From: Candidatus Methylomirabilis sp.
Lineage (GTDB): Bacteria > Methylomirabilota > Methylomirabilia > Methylomirabilales > Methylomirabilaceae
Length of the DNA: 64,000 nt
Direction: 5' to 3'
Assembly: GCF_028716865.1 (NCBI RefSeq)
Contig: NZ_JAQUOY010000009.1
Location: forward strand, 17,579 to 81,578
Both the position numbers and the translations under genes were made by a program. Every line of letters begins with the position of its first letter. The stretch's first letter is position 1. The notes below the pieces were generated by a model. It searched no databases. It had not been told where the DNA came from and was given only the letters and a program-made list of their open reading frames with translations. Of the stretch, positions 10,513-19,623 are shown piece after piece.

Positions 10513-12656
10513 ATGCGCAGTATCCGCACGTCGATCGCTGTCCTGGGGGGGGAATCGCCCTGAGCGCCGGCGGGCGCGTCCGCCGCCTCGCCCTGAATGT
10601 GCTCGTCACCACGCTCCTCGTCTTGAGCGGCGCTAGCTTGGCTGCTGCCCAGACGACGTACTACGTCCGCGGCGACGGCGGTGCCGCCGCCCAGTGCACC
10701 GGTCTCGCCAACGCGCCCTACCCGGGCTCTGGCCTCGGGCAGCCGTGCGCCTGGAACCATCCGTTCCAGGCCCTTCCGCCAGGCGGCGCCGCCCGCATGC
10801 GCGGCGGCGACACGCTCATCATCGGCGCCGGCAGCTACGCCGTCGGCATCGGCGCGCCCGGCGCCGAGGGCTGCGACCCCGGCGACTCTCCCCACTGTCT
10901 GCTGCCCCGGGTGCCGTCAGGTCCGGACCTGAGTCGGCCCACGCGCCTCCTCGGCGCCGGCTGGGACGGCGGCTGTCCGAGCCCGCCCGAGCTGTGGGGC
11001 CGCGAGCGCCTCGCCTACGTGATCAACCTCGAAGGCTCGTCCAACGTGGAGCTGGCCTGCCTCGACATCACCGACCACTCCTCCTGCATTGAGGACCACA
11101 ACCAGGAGCGCCTTCCGTGCGTGGGCTGCAACGTGGCTTGCAACAGGACCGTATCCCCCTACGGCGACTGGGCCGAGATAGGTCTCTATGCCGCCGACTC
11201 GGCCAACGTCCACCTGGCCGACCTCAACATCCACGGGCTTGCGGTCGATGGTGTCCTCGCCGGCCGGCTCAGCAATTGGACGGTCGAGCGGGTGCGCATC
11301 ATCGGCAACGGTGCTGCCGGCTGGAACGGCGACCTCACCGGCGACGGCAGCAACACCTCCAACAGCGGTGACATCGTCTTTAGGAAGCTCGAGGTCGGCT
11401 GGAACGGCTGCTCCGAGACCTACCCGTCTCGGAGCATCGCGGTCAACACCTGCTGGGCGCAGATGGCGGGCGGCTACGGCGACGGCTTCGGCATCGGCTT
11501 CAGCCAGGGTCGCTGGGTGTTTGAGGACGCTGACTTCCACCACAACACCTCCGACGGCCTCGACCTCCTCTACCTCCAGGGGCAGTCGAGCGTCGAGCTC
11601 CGCCGCGTCCGCACCGAGGCCAACGCCGGCAACCAGCTCAAGATGGCGGGCTCGGCCCGAGTCGAGAACGCTGTGGTCGTCGGGAGCTGTGGGTACTTCC
11701 AGCGTGCCGGGTCACCGCTCATGGTCGAGGGCGATCACTGCCGCGCCGCCGGAAACGCCGTGGCCTTCGAGCTGAACCCGGGCAGCCAGGTGACGCTCAT
11801 GAACAGCACGGTGACTGGCGAGGGCAATGTCCTCATCGAGGAGAGCTGCCACGGCCCATGGCCGGGCGCGCCTACTCCGCAACCGGATTGCCTCGGCACC
11901 GAGCGCGTGACCGTGCGCAACACGATCCTCCTGGGCCAACCCCAGTGGGGCGATCCGACGACGCCCGTCGTCTACCACTACTGGGAGCTGGCGCCGGGCG
12001 AGGTGCCCCCCACCCTGGTCCGGCCAGACCCGCTCGATGTCGCCTCGAACCTCGACTTCGGGGTTCGCGACGGCGAGTGCCCGGGCATCGGCGACATCTG
12101 CGGCCGGGATCCGCTGCTCGCCAACGCCACCCTCGCGTCCTTCGACGGCCGCCTCAAGCAGGGGAGCCCCGCGATCGACGCCGGTACTAACACGGGGTGC
12201 CCGGTCACCGACCAGCGCGGTGTGGTCCGCCCGCAGGGCGCGGCCTGCGACATCGGGGCGTATGAGTTTGGGCCTGCTGTCGCGGCAGTCGTGCTCAATG
12301 GGTCAGCGTTCCGCACGGGCCAGGCGATCGCCTATCAGGCCACACTCATTCCAGGCATCACACCGGCCCAGGTGGACATCTACCTTGGCGCCATCCTGCC
12401 CGATGGGGGTACGTTCCTGTCGCTCGTCCAGGTGTCTCCTGGGGTCATCTCCATCGCCCTCGGTCCCGCCCCCGTTCCCTTCTTGGCGAACGTGCCGCTC
12501 ACGCAGACCGTTGTACCATTCTCGTATGCATTCACCGGCGGTGAGCCAGTCGGCACCTACTTTACCTATGCGGGCTTAACGATTGCCGGGAGCAATCCCT
12601 TCGAATCCGCGAATCAACTCAATCTCGGGATCCAACCTTTCGAGCGTACCCCATAG
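10513..12656 (+). CDS. Secreted right-handed beta-helix protein with a start broken at a G8 tract
   Basis: The main frame encodes a mature region starting TTYYVRGDGG, with parallel beta-helix features in the middle (repeated NVxLxxLxI, VxxSTVTGEGN-type strands). A 'GSPAIDAGTN..CPVTDQRGVVRP.G..CDIGAYEF' block at about residue 560 is typical of choice-of-anchor Q beta-helix proteins. The best start by context is the ATG at 10513 (GGAGGAG, 7 nt spacing), but that frame stops at 10561-10563. Adding one G to the G8 run at 10545-10552 joins it to the main frame and gives a 714-residue protein with a good signal peptide (ends ...GASLAAA). Without the shift, the open frame runs from 10374 with an unconvincing 5' end. 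This is either a sequencing slip or a slippage/phase-variable site. GC content is visibly higher than in neighbouring genes. Likely role: surface polysaccharide binding or adhesion. Confidence 0.75.
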
Positions 12657-13160
12657 ATACGGTATGAGGGTCACGTAAATGCTTGATCGTTCACTTGCCA
12701 TGTCAGGTGCAGATGATACCCCCCGTAATCTGCACGTCGTCGCCCTCTCCTCAAGACGCTATCCCCTCCTCTCAACCGATAGCGCTTTCTCCTGGCATCC
12801 CGATAGCACAGCCCATCTAACGGTAAGGCGGCTCTCCCCGTACTCTACCTCCAAGTCGCCATACCGAATGACGGGTGGAGCCGGGATCTCATGGGCGTGT
12901 TGCTCGTGAGAACTGAAGAGATCGGAGCGGACATTGCTACAATGTCGCGGCTATTTCACGAAGGCTGCCTACAACCCATTTTCCACAGATCAATCTGGAT
13001 CGCCAAAATAGTATTCAGCAATCAGCGCTCAGCCGTCAGCTTCAGATAAACCCCCCTGACCCCCCTTTCGCAAAGGGGGAAAAAGGAGAATGGCTGCCAA
13101 AAGGGGGGATGCTAAAAGGCCAGGGAACCCACAGAAAACTCGGAAGAGCCCATTTGAGAC
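12657..13160. other. Intergenic region with dispersed-type repeats and a short hairpin
   Basis: No convincing gene. It holds the right arm of the inverted repeat (12979-13004), a low-complexity 'cagcaatcagcgctcagc' stretch near 13016-13035, and a C/G-run hairpin (CCCCCTTT-cgc-AAAGGGGG, about 13063-13081). The stretch resembles one after priA, at about 38314. Confidence 0.5.
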
Positions 13161-13189
13161 TTGACCGCTATGCCGGCCAGCCGTATACT
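13161..13189 (+). promoter_or_regulatory. Sigma-70-type promoter of the toxin-antitoxin pair
   Basis: TTGACC at 13161-13166 and TATACT at 13184-13189 are separated by 17 nt. They lie about 35 nt upstream of the antitoxin start, which also has a strong AGGAGG Shine-Dalgarno. Confidence 0.7.
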
Positions 13190-13223
13190 TGTCTTGCTTG
13201 TATTACACATGAGGAGGTAAACC

Positions 13224-13448
13224 ATGCCGGTGTCTATCTCACTACGACTGCCTGAAGCCACGGCGAAGGCGCTCGACGAGCTGGCAAGCGCCACTGAGCG
13301 GTCAAGGACCTATCTGATTCGGAAGGCGCTGGAAGCCTATATGGCGGAGTACGCTGACTACCAGGTAGCGTTGGACCGATTGCGGGACAAGGACGATCCT
13401 GTCATCTCCTCGACTGAGCTACGGAAGCGCCTTGGCCGCAAGCATTGA
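13224..13448 (+). CDS. Ribbon-helix-helix antitoxin (RelB/CopG type)
   Basis: 74 residues. The N-terminal strand SISLRLPEATAKALDELA followed by RSRTYLIRKALEAYM is the ribbon-helix-helix DNA-binding fold of CopG/RelB antitoxins. The C-terminal part (about residues 50-74) would wrap the toxin. AGGAGG lies 7 nt before the ATG and a consensus-like promoter sits just upstream. It overlaps the toxin gene by 17 nt, so the pair is translationally coupled. By family precedent the antitoxin alone or with toxin represses this promoter. Confidence 0.85.
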   Translation: MPVSISLRLPEATAKALDELASATERSRTYLIRKALEAYMAEYADYQVALDRLRDKDDPVISSTELRKRLGRKH

Positions 13449-13704
13449 GTACAAGGCCTCCGTCGCGCGGGATCTGCGGAAGCTCGGTCACGCTGCAGCG
13501 GTGCGGGTTCTGCTGAAAGTCGAGCGGATGCTGGCCTCAGAGGGGCACCAGGGGGAAGCTCTCTCCGGAGCATTCGCAGGATTGTACAAACTTCGCGTAG
13601 GGGACTATCGCGTCATCTACGCTAGAACGGAGGAAGGATTCCTCGTGCTCCGGATTGGTCACCGCGAAGACGTGTACAAAAAAGGGCGACCTGAGGTCAA
13701 CTAA
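13432..13704 (+). CDS. RelE/ParE-family toxin
   Basis: 90 residues from a TTG start within the 3' end of the antitoxin gene. The sequence has the RelE fold pattern: an N-terminal strand (IEYKASVARDLRKL), helices, then LYKLRVGDYRVIYAR and the C-terminal VLRIGHREDVYK. The Arg residues and the RVGDYRVIY core are typical of ribosome-dependent mRNA interferases of the RelE group; ParE gyrase poisons share the fold, so the target is not certain. Only 2 nt separate its stop from the cyclase gene, so some readthrough is possible. Confidence 0.85.
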   Translation: MAASIEYKASVARDLRKLGHAAAVRVLLKVERMLASEGHQGEALSGAFAGLYKLRVGDYRVIYARTEEGFLVLRIGHREDVYKKGRPEVN

Positions 13705-13706
13705 CG

Positions 13707-15506
13707 ATGCACGCGCCGGATCGTAAACGGCTTCGCCGGATTTTCCGCTGGGGGCTGGCCGTTGGGTCCGTGGTGGTCGTCGTCGCTCTCCTCGGCACCT
13801 TCGACGGCCCGGAACTCAAAGCGCTTGATGCCCGCTTCCTCCTCAGGGGTCCCCAACAGCCCGCCTCCCCCATCGTCATTGTGGCGATCGACGACAACTC
13901 CTTCCAGGAGCTGTATGAGCGAGGGGCTCAGTGGCCCTGGCCCCGGTCGTGGCACGCGGAATTGATTGATCGGCTCAGCAGGGGGCGTCCGCGCCTCATC
14001 GGTTTCGACATCCTCTTTACCGAGCCGAGCCGGTTCGGCCCCCAGGACGATCGGGCGTTCGCAGACGCCATCCGACGGGCCGGAAACGTGGTTCTGGCGG
14101 CCCACCTTAGTTGGGGGCAGATCGCCGCGGAGGGGACGGAAGGCGGATCCGTCGTGGGCGCCAAGGAGAGTTTGGACCTCCCCCTTCCCCTCTTGAGAGA
14201 CCAGGCGGCGGGATACGGCTTTGTGAATATGTCGCCTGATACTGATGCCTTCATCCGGCGGGCCCAGATCACCCGCAGCCACCAGGGAAGGCCGGAGCCA
14301 AGCTTCGTCACACGCCTCTTCGAGCTGGCCTCTGGCGTTCAGGGGAAGGCCCAGACGGACGAACCCGTCCTGATCAATTTCCGCGGGCCTGTCGGCACCT
14401 TTCCCACCATCCCGTACTATCAGGTCCTGCTGGGGGAGGTGGGGCCGGAGACGTTCGCGGGAAAGATTATATTGGTCGGATCGGCAGCCCCCAGCTTGCA
14501 GGACCTCTTCCCGACCCCCTTTGCCGCCCAGCAGAGGATGTTGGGGGTGGAGATCCAGGCGAACCTTCTCGAAACCCTCCTTCAGAAGATCGCGCTAATC
14601 CACCCACCGTTGCTCTTCCATCTCTTCGTGGTGATGGTCTGGGCCCTGGTCGCCGCGTGCATCGGCTTTCTTTTCCGACCCCTGAAGGGGTTCGGCCTCG
14701 TGGCCGGCTTGAGCCTGGTGTACGGCCTCGCCGCCGTGGCGGCGTTCGTCTGGTTCCGGGTGTGGCTCGACATCGTTGCGCCGTCCACGGCCCTCTTCAC
14801 CACCTATGGCGCCGTCGTCCTCCGCAACTACATCCAGGAGGAAGGGGAGAAGCGGCGGCTCTCCCGCTACTTCTCGCCGGCCGTCCTGGATGAGATCGTG
14901 CGCCACCCGGAAAAGATGAGTTTAGGTAGCGCCAGAAGGCGGGCGACGATCCTCTTCTCCGACATCCGCGGGTTTACGTCCATCTCGGAACAGCTCCCGC
15001 CGGAGGAGGTGGTGGAGCTTCTGCGGGAATATCTCACCGCCATGACCGAGATCGTCTTCAAGCACGGCGGCGTAGTGGACAAATTCATCGGCGACGCGAT
15101 CATGGCGTTATACGGGGTGCCGCTTTCGTACGAAGATCATGCCGCCCGTGCGGTCAGAACCGCGTTGGAGATGCAAGCCCAAACGGCGGCCCTGGCGACC
15201 CGATGGGCCGACAGGTGCGGGGCGCCGCTCCGAATCGGGGTGGGGATCCATACTGGGGAGGTTGTCGTCGGAACCATGGGCTCGGCCCAGCGGCTGGAGT
15301 ATACCGCCATCGGGGACACGGTGAATCTGACCTCTCGGCTGGAGGGGATGACAAAGGACCTGAACGCCTCGATTGTGATCAGTCAGGATACCAAGACGGA
15401 GATCGAGGGACTCTTTGATGTCCGGCGACTAGGCCAGGTCAAGGTGAGAGGTCGGGAGACGCCGGTGGAGGTCTATACCGTGGTGACTGAGGCGAACGCG
15501 GATTAA
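13707..15506 (+). CDS. CHASE2-domain adenylate/guanylate cyclase
   Basis: 599 residues. An N-terminal membrane helix (about 14-30) is followed by an extracytoplasmic CHASE2 sensor domain (IVIVAIDDNSF, WPWPRSWHAELIDRL, GFDILFTEPS). Three hydrophobic segments lie at about 295-365. A cytoplasmic class III nucleotide cyclase domain occupies ~410-590: ATILFSDIRGFT with the metal-binding Asp, DKFIGDAIMALYG with the second Asp, and YTAIGDTVNLTSRLE. The metal Asp pair and the transition-state Asn/Arg are present, so it should be active and make cAMP or cGMP in response to an envelope signal. It converges with, and overlaps by 4 nt, the TPR/beta-barrel gene. FecR, TPR and CHASE2-cyclase genes are a recurrent neighbourhood in bacteria. 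Confidence 0.9.
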   Translation: MHAPDRKRLRRIFRWGLAVGSVVVVVALLGTFDGPELKALDARFLLRGPQQPASPIVIVAIDDNSFQELYERGAQWPWPRSWHAELIDRLSRGRPRLIGFDILFTEPSRFGPQDDRAFADAIRRAGNVVLAAHLSWGQIAAEGTEGGSVVGAKESLDLPLPLLRDQAAGYGFVNMSPDTDAFIRRAQITRSHQGRPEPSFVTRLFELASGVQGKAQTDEPVLINFRGPVGTFPTIPYYQVLLGEVGPETFAGKIILVGSAAPSLQDLFPTPFAAQQRMLGVEIQANLLETLLQKIALIHPPLLFHLFVVMVWALVAACIGFLFRPLKGFGLVAGLSLVYGLAAVAAFVWFRVWLDIVAPSTALFTTYGAVVLRNYIQEEGEKRRLSRYFSPAVLDEIVRHPEKMSLGSARRRATILFSDIRGFTSISEQLPPEEVVELLREYLTAMTEIVFKHGGVVDKFIGDAIMALYGVPLSYEDHAARAVRTALEMQAQTAALATRWADRCGAPLRIGVGIHTGEVVVGTMGSAQRLEYTAIGDTVNLTSRLEGMTKDLNASIVISQDTKTEIEGLFDVRRLGQVKVRGRETPVEVYTVVTEANAD

Positions 15507-17083
15507 AACCGCCAGGCGAGGCTGACAGAGACGACCTGTCGATCGTAATTGAACGCGTCGAGTCTCGAATTGTTATCGTCGAGCAGAAAATCAACCAACA
15601 CCACCATGTTGTAGGGAAGGTCTTTCGCAACGCTGACCAGGTGGCGCGGTTCAAAGTCGCGGCGGCGGACGGTATTCGGCCGATCCACCGGGAGTAGGCT
15701 GTTCGGATGCCAATAGAACCGCCAATGGAGATCGAAGTCGTACCGCAAGCGGACCCCCCACTCTGAAATAGTATACTGGGCGCCCACCAGCGCGCGGTGA
15801 CCCTGATAGCTCCAGTTTCTCCCCTCCGCATCATCCACGTCGAACTGATATCCCAGCCTGATAAAATGCCGATCCTCCGCAAATCGAATGGTGTGGGTGA
15901 AGCCGGCCATATAATTCCTCGCATCCCGCACCTCTTCCGGGGGAATGCCTTGATCGTCAAAGTCTTTATGCTGAAAGCGGACGAAGAGCGAGGTCAGATG
16001 CGAGAAATTTTCGGCCAACGAGAAGAACGGTTGGGCGCTCACCACGTTGACAAACTTATGTGTCGGATTGTCCAGGGAGACAAAGGCATCAGCAACCTCG
16101 ATCCCCGCAAAAAAAGGCATCCGGTTCACGGTATTCCTGTAGGTCCCCCCGATCGATCCGGTATGGCTCTGGATGTTAAAGTTCGACAGGTGGTTGTTCC
16201 AGGTCTGCGAGAACGTGTACGAGGCCGTGGCCTCCCAATCAGCGGTCTGCAGCCACGTGTAGGCAAGACGGAGGCTTCCGAGCTCTCCATCGCTTCGATG
16301 CTTCCGCGCACGCAGGTCCTGGGCTACGATGTCGGCGCTGGCACTGGGAACAACCGCGACGTTATCATCATAGAAATACCCGAGCCGCAGTTCGCCTTCG
16401 AACCGCCGCGCCCCCTTGTAAGTCGGCTCAAGCAATTCTCGGAACCGTTGGGCGGACGTCACCAGCGGGGAGAGCGGCTGAATACGGATGATCTCTTCGA
16501 CCTCAGCTCTGGCCTCTGCGAGCGATCCTGATGCGCTCATGGCCAGGCCAATGTAGAACCGGGCGAGCTGGTTAAAGGTCGCATCACTGGGAACGTTCGC
16601 ACGAAGGAATCCGAGCGCTTCTTGGTAATGCTGCTGTCGGTACTCGATCACCCCGAGATAATACCCCAGGTTCGGATATTGGGGTTGCGCGCGCAACACC
16701 TCCCTGAACAAGGGGTCTGCCTTCTCATATTGTTGCTGATTAAAAAGGAAGACGCCGAGCTGGAAGGCCACATCAACATCGGTGGGATCAAGCGCGCGAG
16801 CCTTCTCCAACGCATCCTGGGCATCATCCGATCGATCCAAGGCGATGGACACGAGACCCTGGTAGTACAGCGCCTCGACATTGTCCGGATCGAGGCGAAG
16901 GGCTTCCCACAACTCCTCCAACGCGTCGGCGTACCGTCGCTCCTCATAGGCAATGATGGCTCGATCGGTATAGACGATCGCCTCGGCCGGCTCTTCCGCC
17001 CATGCGTCGGAAACCATCCGACTCAGGAGGATAGCGAACAGCACGAACACTGTACCCCAACGTCTCAAACATCTCCTTCGCAT
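15503..17083 (-). CDS. TPR protein with C-terminal outer-membrane beta-barrel
   Basis: 526 residues. A signal peptide (cleavage near SDAWA, residue ~29) is followed by about five tetratricopeptide repeats at ~35-215 (ALEELWEALRLDPDNVEALYYQGLVSIALDR-type units). The C-terminal half, rich in alternating aromatic/polar strands, ends in ...VSLAWRF; a terminal Phe is the BAM recognition signal of outer-membrane barrels. The architecture resembles surface-lipoprotein-modifier (DUF560-like) and related TPR porins. The gene begins 12 nt after the FecR gene and is probably coupled to it. The ATG at 17083 has a weak Shine-Dalgarno; an internal TTG six codons in, preceded by AAGGAG, is an alternative start. 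Confidence 0.8.
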   Translation of the reverse strand: MRRRCLRRWGTVFVLFAILLSRMVSDAWAEEPAEAIVYTDRAIIAYEERRYADALEELWEALRLDPDNVEALYYQGLVSIALDRSDDAQDALEKARALDPTDVDVAFQLGVFLFNQQQYEKADPLFREVLRAQPQYPNLGYYLGVIEYRQQHYQEALGFLRANVPSDATFNQLARFYIGLAMSASGSLAEARAEVEEIIRIQPLSPLVTSAQRFRELLEPTYKGARRFEGELRLGYFYDDNVAVVPSASADIVAQDLRARKHRSDGELGSLRLAYTWLQTADWEATASYTFSQTWNNHLSNFNIQSHTGSIGGTYRNTVNRMPFFAGIEVADAFVSLDNPTHKFVNVVSAQPFFSLAENFSHLTSLFVRFQHKDFDDQGIPPEEVRDARNYMAGFTHTIRFAEDRHFIRLGYQFDVDDAEGRNWSYQGHRALVGAQYTISEWGVRLRYDFDLHWRFYWHPNSLLPVDRPNTVRRRDFEPRHLVSVAKDLPYNMVVLVDFLLDDNNSRLDAFNYDRQVVSVSLAWRF

Positions 17084-17095
17084 GCGAATCCCGCT

Positions 17096-17995
17096 TTATC
17101 TCGGCGGCGGCGGTGGCGGTGATGGCGGTGGAGGAGGAGGATTGGCTACCACCTGCGGTATCTGTCTGGCGGAGGGGAAAGTCGTCTGCGTCACACCCCC
17201 CACCGACGACGACGTTCCAGACGACGACGTTCCAGACATGGACGGCGTGGGGAGAGCTGGGGGACGCGTGGTCGTCCGCGCCATTTCGGTGACGGTTTCG
17301 ACCTGGGTCTGGGTATTCTCCACCTTATGGGAGGGCCCGGCGTTGAGCCCTGCCTGCGCCTTGCCGACCTCGGCCGGGGTCATCTCCTTGACAGGTCCAC
17401 CCTGGATACCGGTTGCCTGGGTACCGGTCGTGGTCACCATTTTATTGAACGTCAGGGCGAATGGTGTCTGGCCCAGAGGGGTGATAAGCGCTTCTCCGGA
17501 GATCATAGAGAAGATCGTGTGGGCGAGTTCTGGGATGTATTGGGCAATGATCGTTGATCCACGGACCGCAGCCACGGCGTTCGGGGTCTGGATCAAGACC
17601 TCGCTCCCCGGACTCAAGAGACGGCGTGAGATGCTCACGCGGATCTTGCCTGTGGAAAGGTTGAAGATGGAGCGGGTCGCGCCGGTGGGGAGGGTTTCTT
17701 CCCGGAGCTCAAAGCGAGTGAGTTCGCGGACGGTAACGGTAAACTTTCCCCCAAGAAGGGTCCGGACAACCGAGTCCTTTTGGGTATCCACGATGTCGTG
17801 GAGGAACAGATCGTCCTTGAAATGGAGCGCGGTCGGCGTTGGGAGGCGAGAAGCCGTCAATTGAGCTGTGCCGCGGATGGCGGTCACCACTCCAACCGGC
17901 GACTCCTGGGCCGACGCTAGAAGGGGCGAGAAGAGGAAGAGCGTCAGAGTGAAGAAAAGGACTCCGATGAGACGATGCCGCCATTGCTTCCGCAT
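17096..17995 (-). CDS. Periplasmic FecR-domain protein with proline-rich tail
   Basis: 299 residues. A signal peptide ends at SPLLASA (~29). A FecR-like domain at ~35-160 shows VGVVTAIRGTAQL, LHFKDDLFLHDIVDT, TLLGGKFTVTVRELTRFEL and PNAVAAVRGSTII. The end is Pro-rich (PPPPPPSPPPPPPR), a possible envelope-spanning or binding tail. A short tandem duplication (GACGACGACGTTCCA twice, near 17206-17235) lies in the low-complexity part. No anti-sigma transmembrane segment is seen, so this is the sensor-type FecR often paired with TPR-barrels and CHASE2 cyclases. Start: ATG with AAAGGAAG upstream. It is the first gene of the FecR-TPR operon. Confidence 0.8.
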   Translation of the reverse strand: MRKQWRHRLIGVLFFTLTLFLFSPLLASAQESPVGVVTAIRGTAQLTASRLPTPTALHFKDDLFLHDIVDTQKDSVVRTLLGGKFTVTVRELTRFELREETLPTGATRSIFNLSTGKIRVSISRRLLSPGSEVLIQTPNAVAAVRGSTIIAQYIPELAHTIFSMISGEALITPLGQTPFALTFNKMVTTTGTQATGIQGGPVKEMTPAEVGKAQAGLNAGPSHKVENTQTQVETVTEMARTTTRPPALPTPSMSGTSSSGTSSSVGGVTQTTFPSARQIPQVVANPPPPPPSPPPPPPR

Positions 17996-18067
17996 GGCCT
18001 TCTTCCTTTCGCAGTCCGAGGGAAAACGTAAGTCAGGCCAAGGATATCCGATGACAAACGGTATGGC

Positions 18068-19198
18068 TCATCGCGCAAGTCCATGGGCCACAGCCTGATC
18101 GCTTGGCTCCAGAGGAGCTTTCGAAGGAATCCGAGTTGCGGCTTTTTCCTCCCAGGCCGCATAGTCCTCAGTAAAATATTTCAGCCGAACTTTTTTGAAT
18201 TCCCGCGTCGTCCACAGCATTGCGTAATCGCTAATTCCAGCCTCCAGGCTGATCGCCGCCACCGTTTCTTCACACGCTTCTCGGCTCTTCTGATGGACCA
18301 TCGTAAAGAGCGTAAAGGGCCACTCCGGGTAGGCGGGGCGCTGATAGCAGTGGCTCACCGCGCGAAATTGCGCCATTTGAAGTCCTACAGCCTCTACCTT
18401 TTCTTCGGGTACAGGCCACGCCACCATCACATTCCCGGCGTAACCGGCCTTGCGATGGTTCAAAATCGCGGCAAAGCGACGCATGATGTTCCGCTGCAGT
18501 AACTCCTGGGCACCGGCTAACACCGCCTCAACGTCCAGTTCGCACTGCCGGGCGACCTCGCGAAACGGCTCCTCAACGAGCGCCAGATCATGTTGCAAAA
18601 CCCGCACGATCTGACGCTCCGTAGGACTTAAGCCATTCCCAACAGCCCCGTTACCCGTGAAGAAATTACCCGTTTCCTTACGTACGCCCGCTGCTTCAGC
18701 GTCCATATCCAGGCGCACCCCAATCTTGAAGACTCTGAGCGCCGGAAAGAGCCGTGCCGCATTGGCACCTGCATCTCGCGCCAAAACGGCCATACTGGTC
18801 TCAAGCCCGAGTTGGCTCTCGGGAGCGACAGCAAGGGTAAACCACATATTGTACGGGCAATACGCAGCAGGCCTGTAGTCGTTAGAAAATGCGAACGAAC
18901 GCAGATAATTGTGGCTTACACCCGGATGAGCGTTAACCAGGACAGCCGCTTCGTCAACACGCTCCTCACGCAGCCTGAAGCCGACCAGCGATGACCGATA
19001 GCCAAGGCGCGATGTATCGAAGATAGCGCCGATGTTCCGAATAATGCTGTCGGCTTTGAGCCTGGCAATGCGCTCAAGCACATCACCCTCGGTCAGTCCC
19101 AGGCCTTCACCTAGAGCGCGGTACGGGCGCTCCACAAGTGGGATACCGGCCTGCACCGCATCCAGCAGTTTACCGTCAATCGCGTCTATCCCAATCAC
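18068..19198 (-). CDS. nirDL: Fused siroheme decarboxylase NirDL (heme d1 biosynthesis)
   Basis: About 376 residues made of two tandem Lrp/AsnC-like units: residues 1-170 (IDGKLLDAVQAGIPLVERPYRALGEGLGLTEGDVLERI...GAIFDTSRLGYRSSLVGF) and ~190-350 (LSPTERQIVRVLQHDLALVEEPFREVARQCELDVEAVL...RRFAAILNHRKAGYAGNVMVAW). This is the arrangement of fused NirD-NirL / AhbA-AhbB proteins, which decarboxylate siroheme (or 12,18-didecarboxysiroheme steps) on the way to heme d1. The GTG at 19198 is preferred because GGAGGG is 6 nt upstream; a TTG one codon earlier is too close. It is the last gene of the nirJ-nirF-napA-napB-nirDL run and supplies the NirS cofactor. Confidence 0.88.
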   Translation of the reverse strand: MIGIDAIDGKLLDAVQAGIPLVERPYRALGEGLGLTEGDVLERIARLKADSIIRNIGAIFDTSRLGYRSSLVGFRLREERVDEAAVLVNAHPGVSHNYLRSFAFSNDYRPAAYCPYNMWFTLAVAPESQLGLETSMAVLARDAGANAARLFPALRVFKIGVRLDMDAEAAGVRKETGNFFTGNGAVGNGLSPTERQIVRVLQHDLALVEEPFREVARQCELDVEAVLAGAQELLQRNIMRRFAAILNHRKAGYAGNVMVAWPVPEEKVEAVGLQMAQFRAVSHCYQRPAYPEWPFTLFTMVHQKSREACEETVAAISLEAGISDYAMLWTTREFKKVRLKYFTEDYAAWEEKAATRIPSKAPLEPSDQAVAHGLAR

Positions 19199-19284
19199 CA
19201 AGATCCCTCCATTCTATAACTCTGAACTTCTGCGGCCGAGCGGCGATTAGCGCAGGGATTATTCTCGACTTTCTTCGGATCCCT

Positions 19285-19617
19285 TCACTCTGGTCTCTTC
19301 TCTTCCTGAGACGAAACGGGCGAGAATGCTTTTACCGATAGGTCTTGGCCAACGTGACACTGCAAGCAAAAATGATTGCGCGTCGGATGCGGGACGATCG
19401 GAGCCCCGGCGATCCCGAATTCGTGACAAGCCAGGCACACGCCTTTCCTCGCTTCCGCATCGTGGGGGATTAAGGGCGGAGCGCCTTCATAGGCACGAGG
19501 CAGTCTCTTACTGCCTTGTTGGGCAGCAACCTGTCCAACAAGCGTACTGACGCTCAGAGCGGCCAACAAGCCCAGAAAGAAAATCCGGAGGCAGAATCTC
19601 GTAAGCGGCTTCATCAT
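19285..19617 (-). CDS. napB: Periplasmic nitrate reductase diheme small subunit NapB
   Basis: 110 residues. A signal peptide (to about VAAQ, residue 33) is followed by AYEGAPPLIPHDAEAR, the NapB family signature, and two c-type heme motifs CLACH and CLQCH, each with downstream His residues that act as distal ligands (PIVPHPTRNH). NapB passes electrons to the 4Fe-4S centre of NapA in the periplasm. Only 6 nt separate it from the napA stop, so the two are cotranscribed. It is slightly shorter than proteobacterial NapB (about 150 residues). Confidence 0.9.
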   Translation of the reverse strand: MMKPLTRFCLRIFFLGLLAALSVSTLVGQVAAQQGSKRLPRAYEGAPPLIPHDAEARKGVCLACHEFGIAGAPIVPHPTRNHFCLQCHVGQDLSVKAFSPVSSQEEKRPE

Positions 19618-19623
19618 GATCCC

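Larger units (their letters stand above)
9808..13004. repeat. Imperfect inverted repeats flanking the IS remnant and beta-helix gene
   Basis: The arm at 9808-9833 and the reverse complement of the arm at 12979-13004 match at roughly 23 of 26 bases around ACAGATCAAT. They bracket the IS110 remnant and the GC-rich beta-helix gene. They could be the ends of a transferred segment or copies of a dispersed intergenic repeat. Confidence 0.35.

Noticed and set aside
12679..12909. Plus-strand 76-codon frame
   Set aside because: Composition and lack of Shine-Dalgarno or homology suggest a chance frame.
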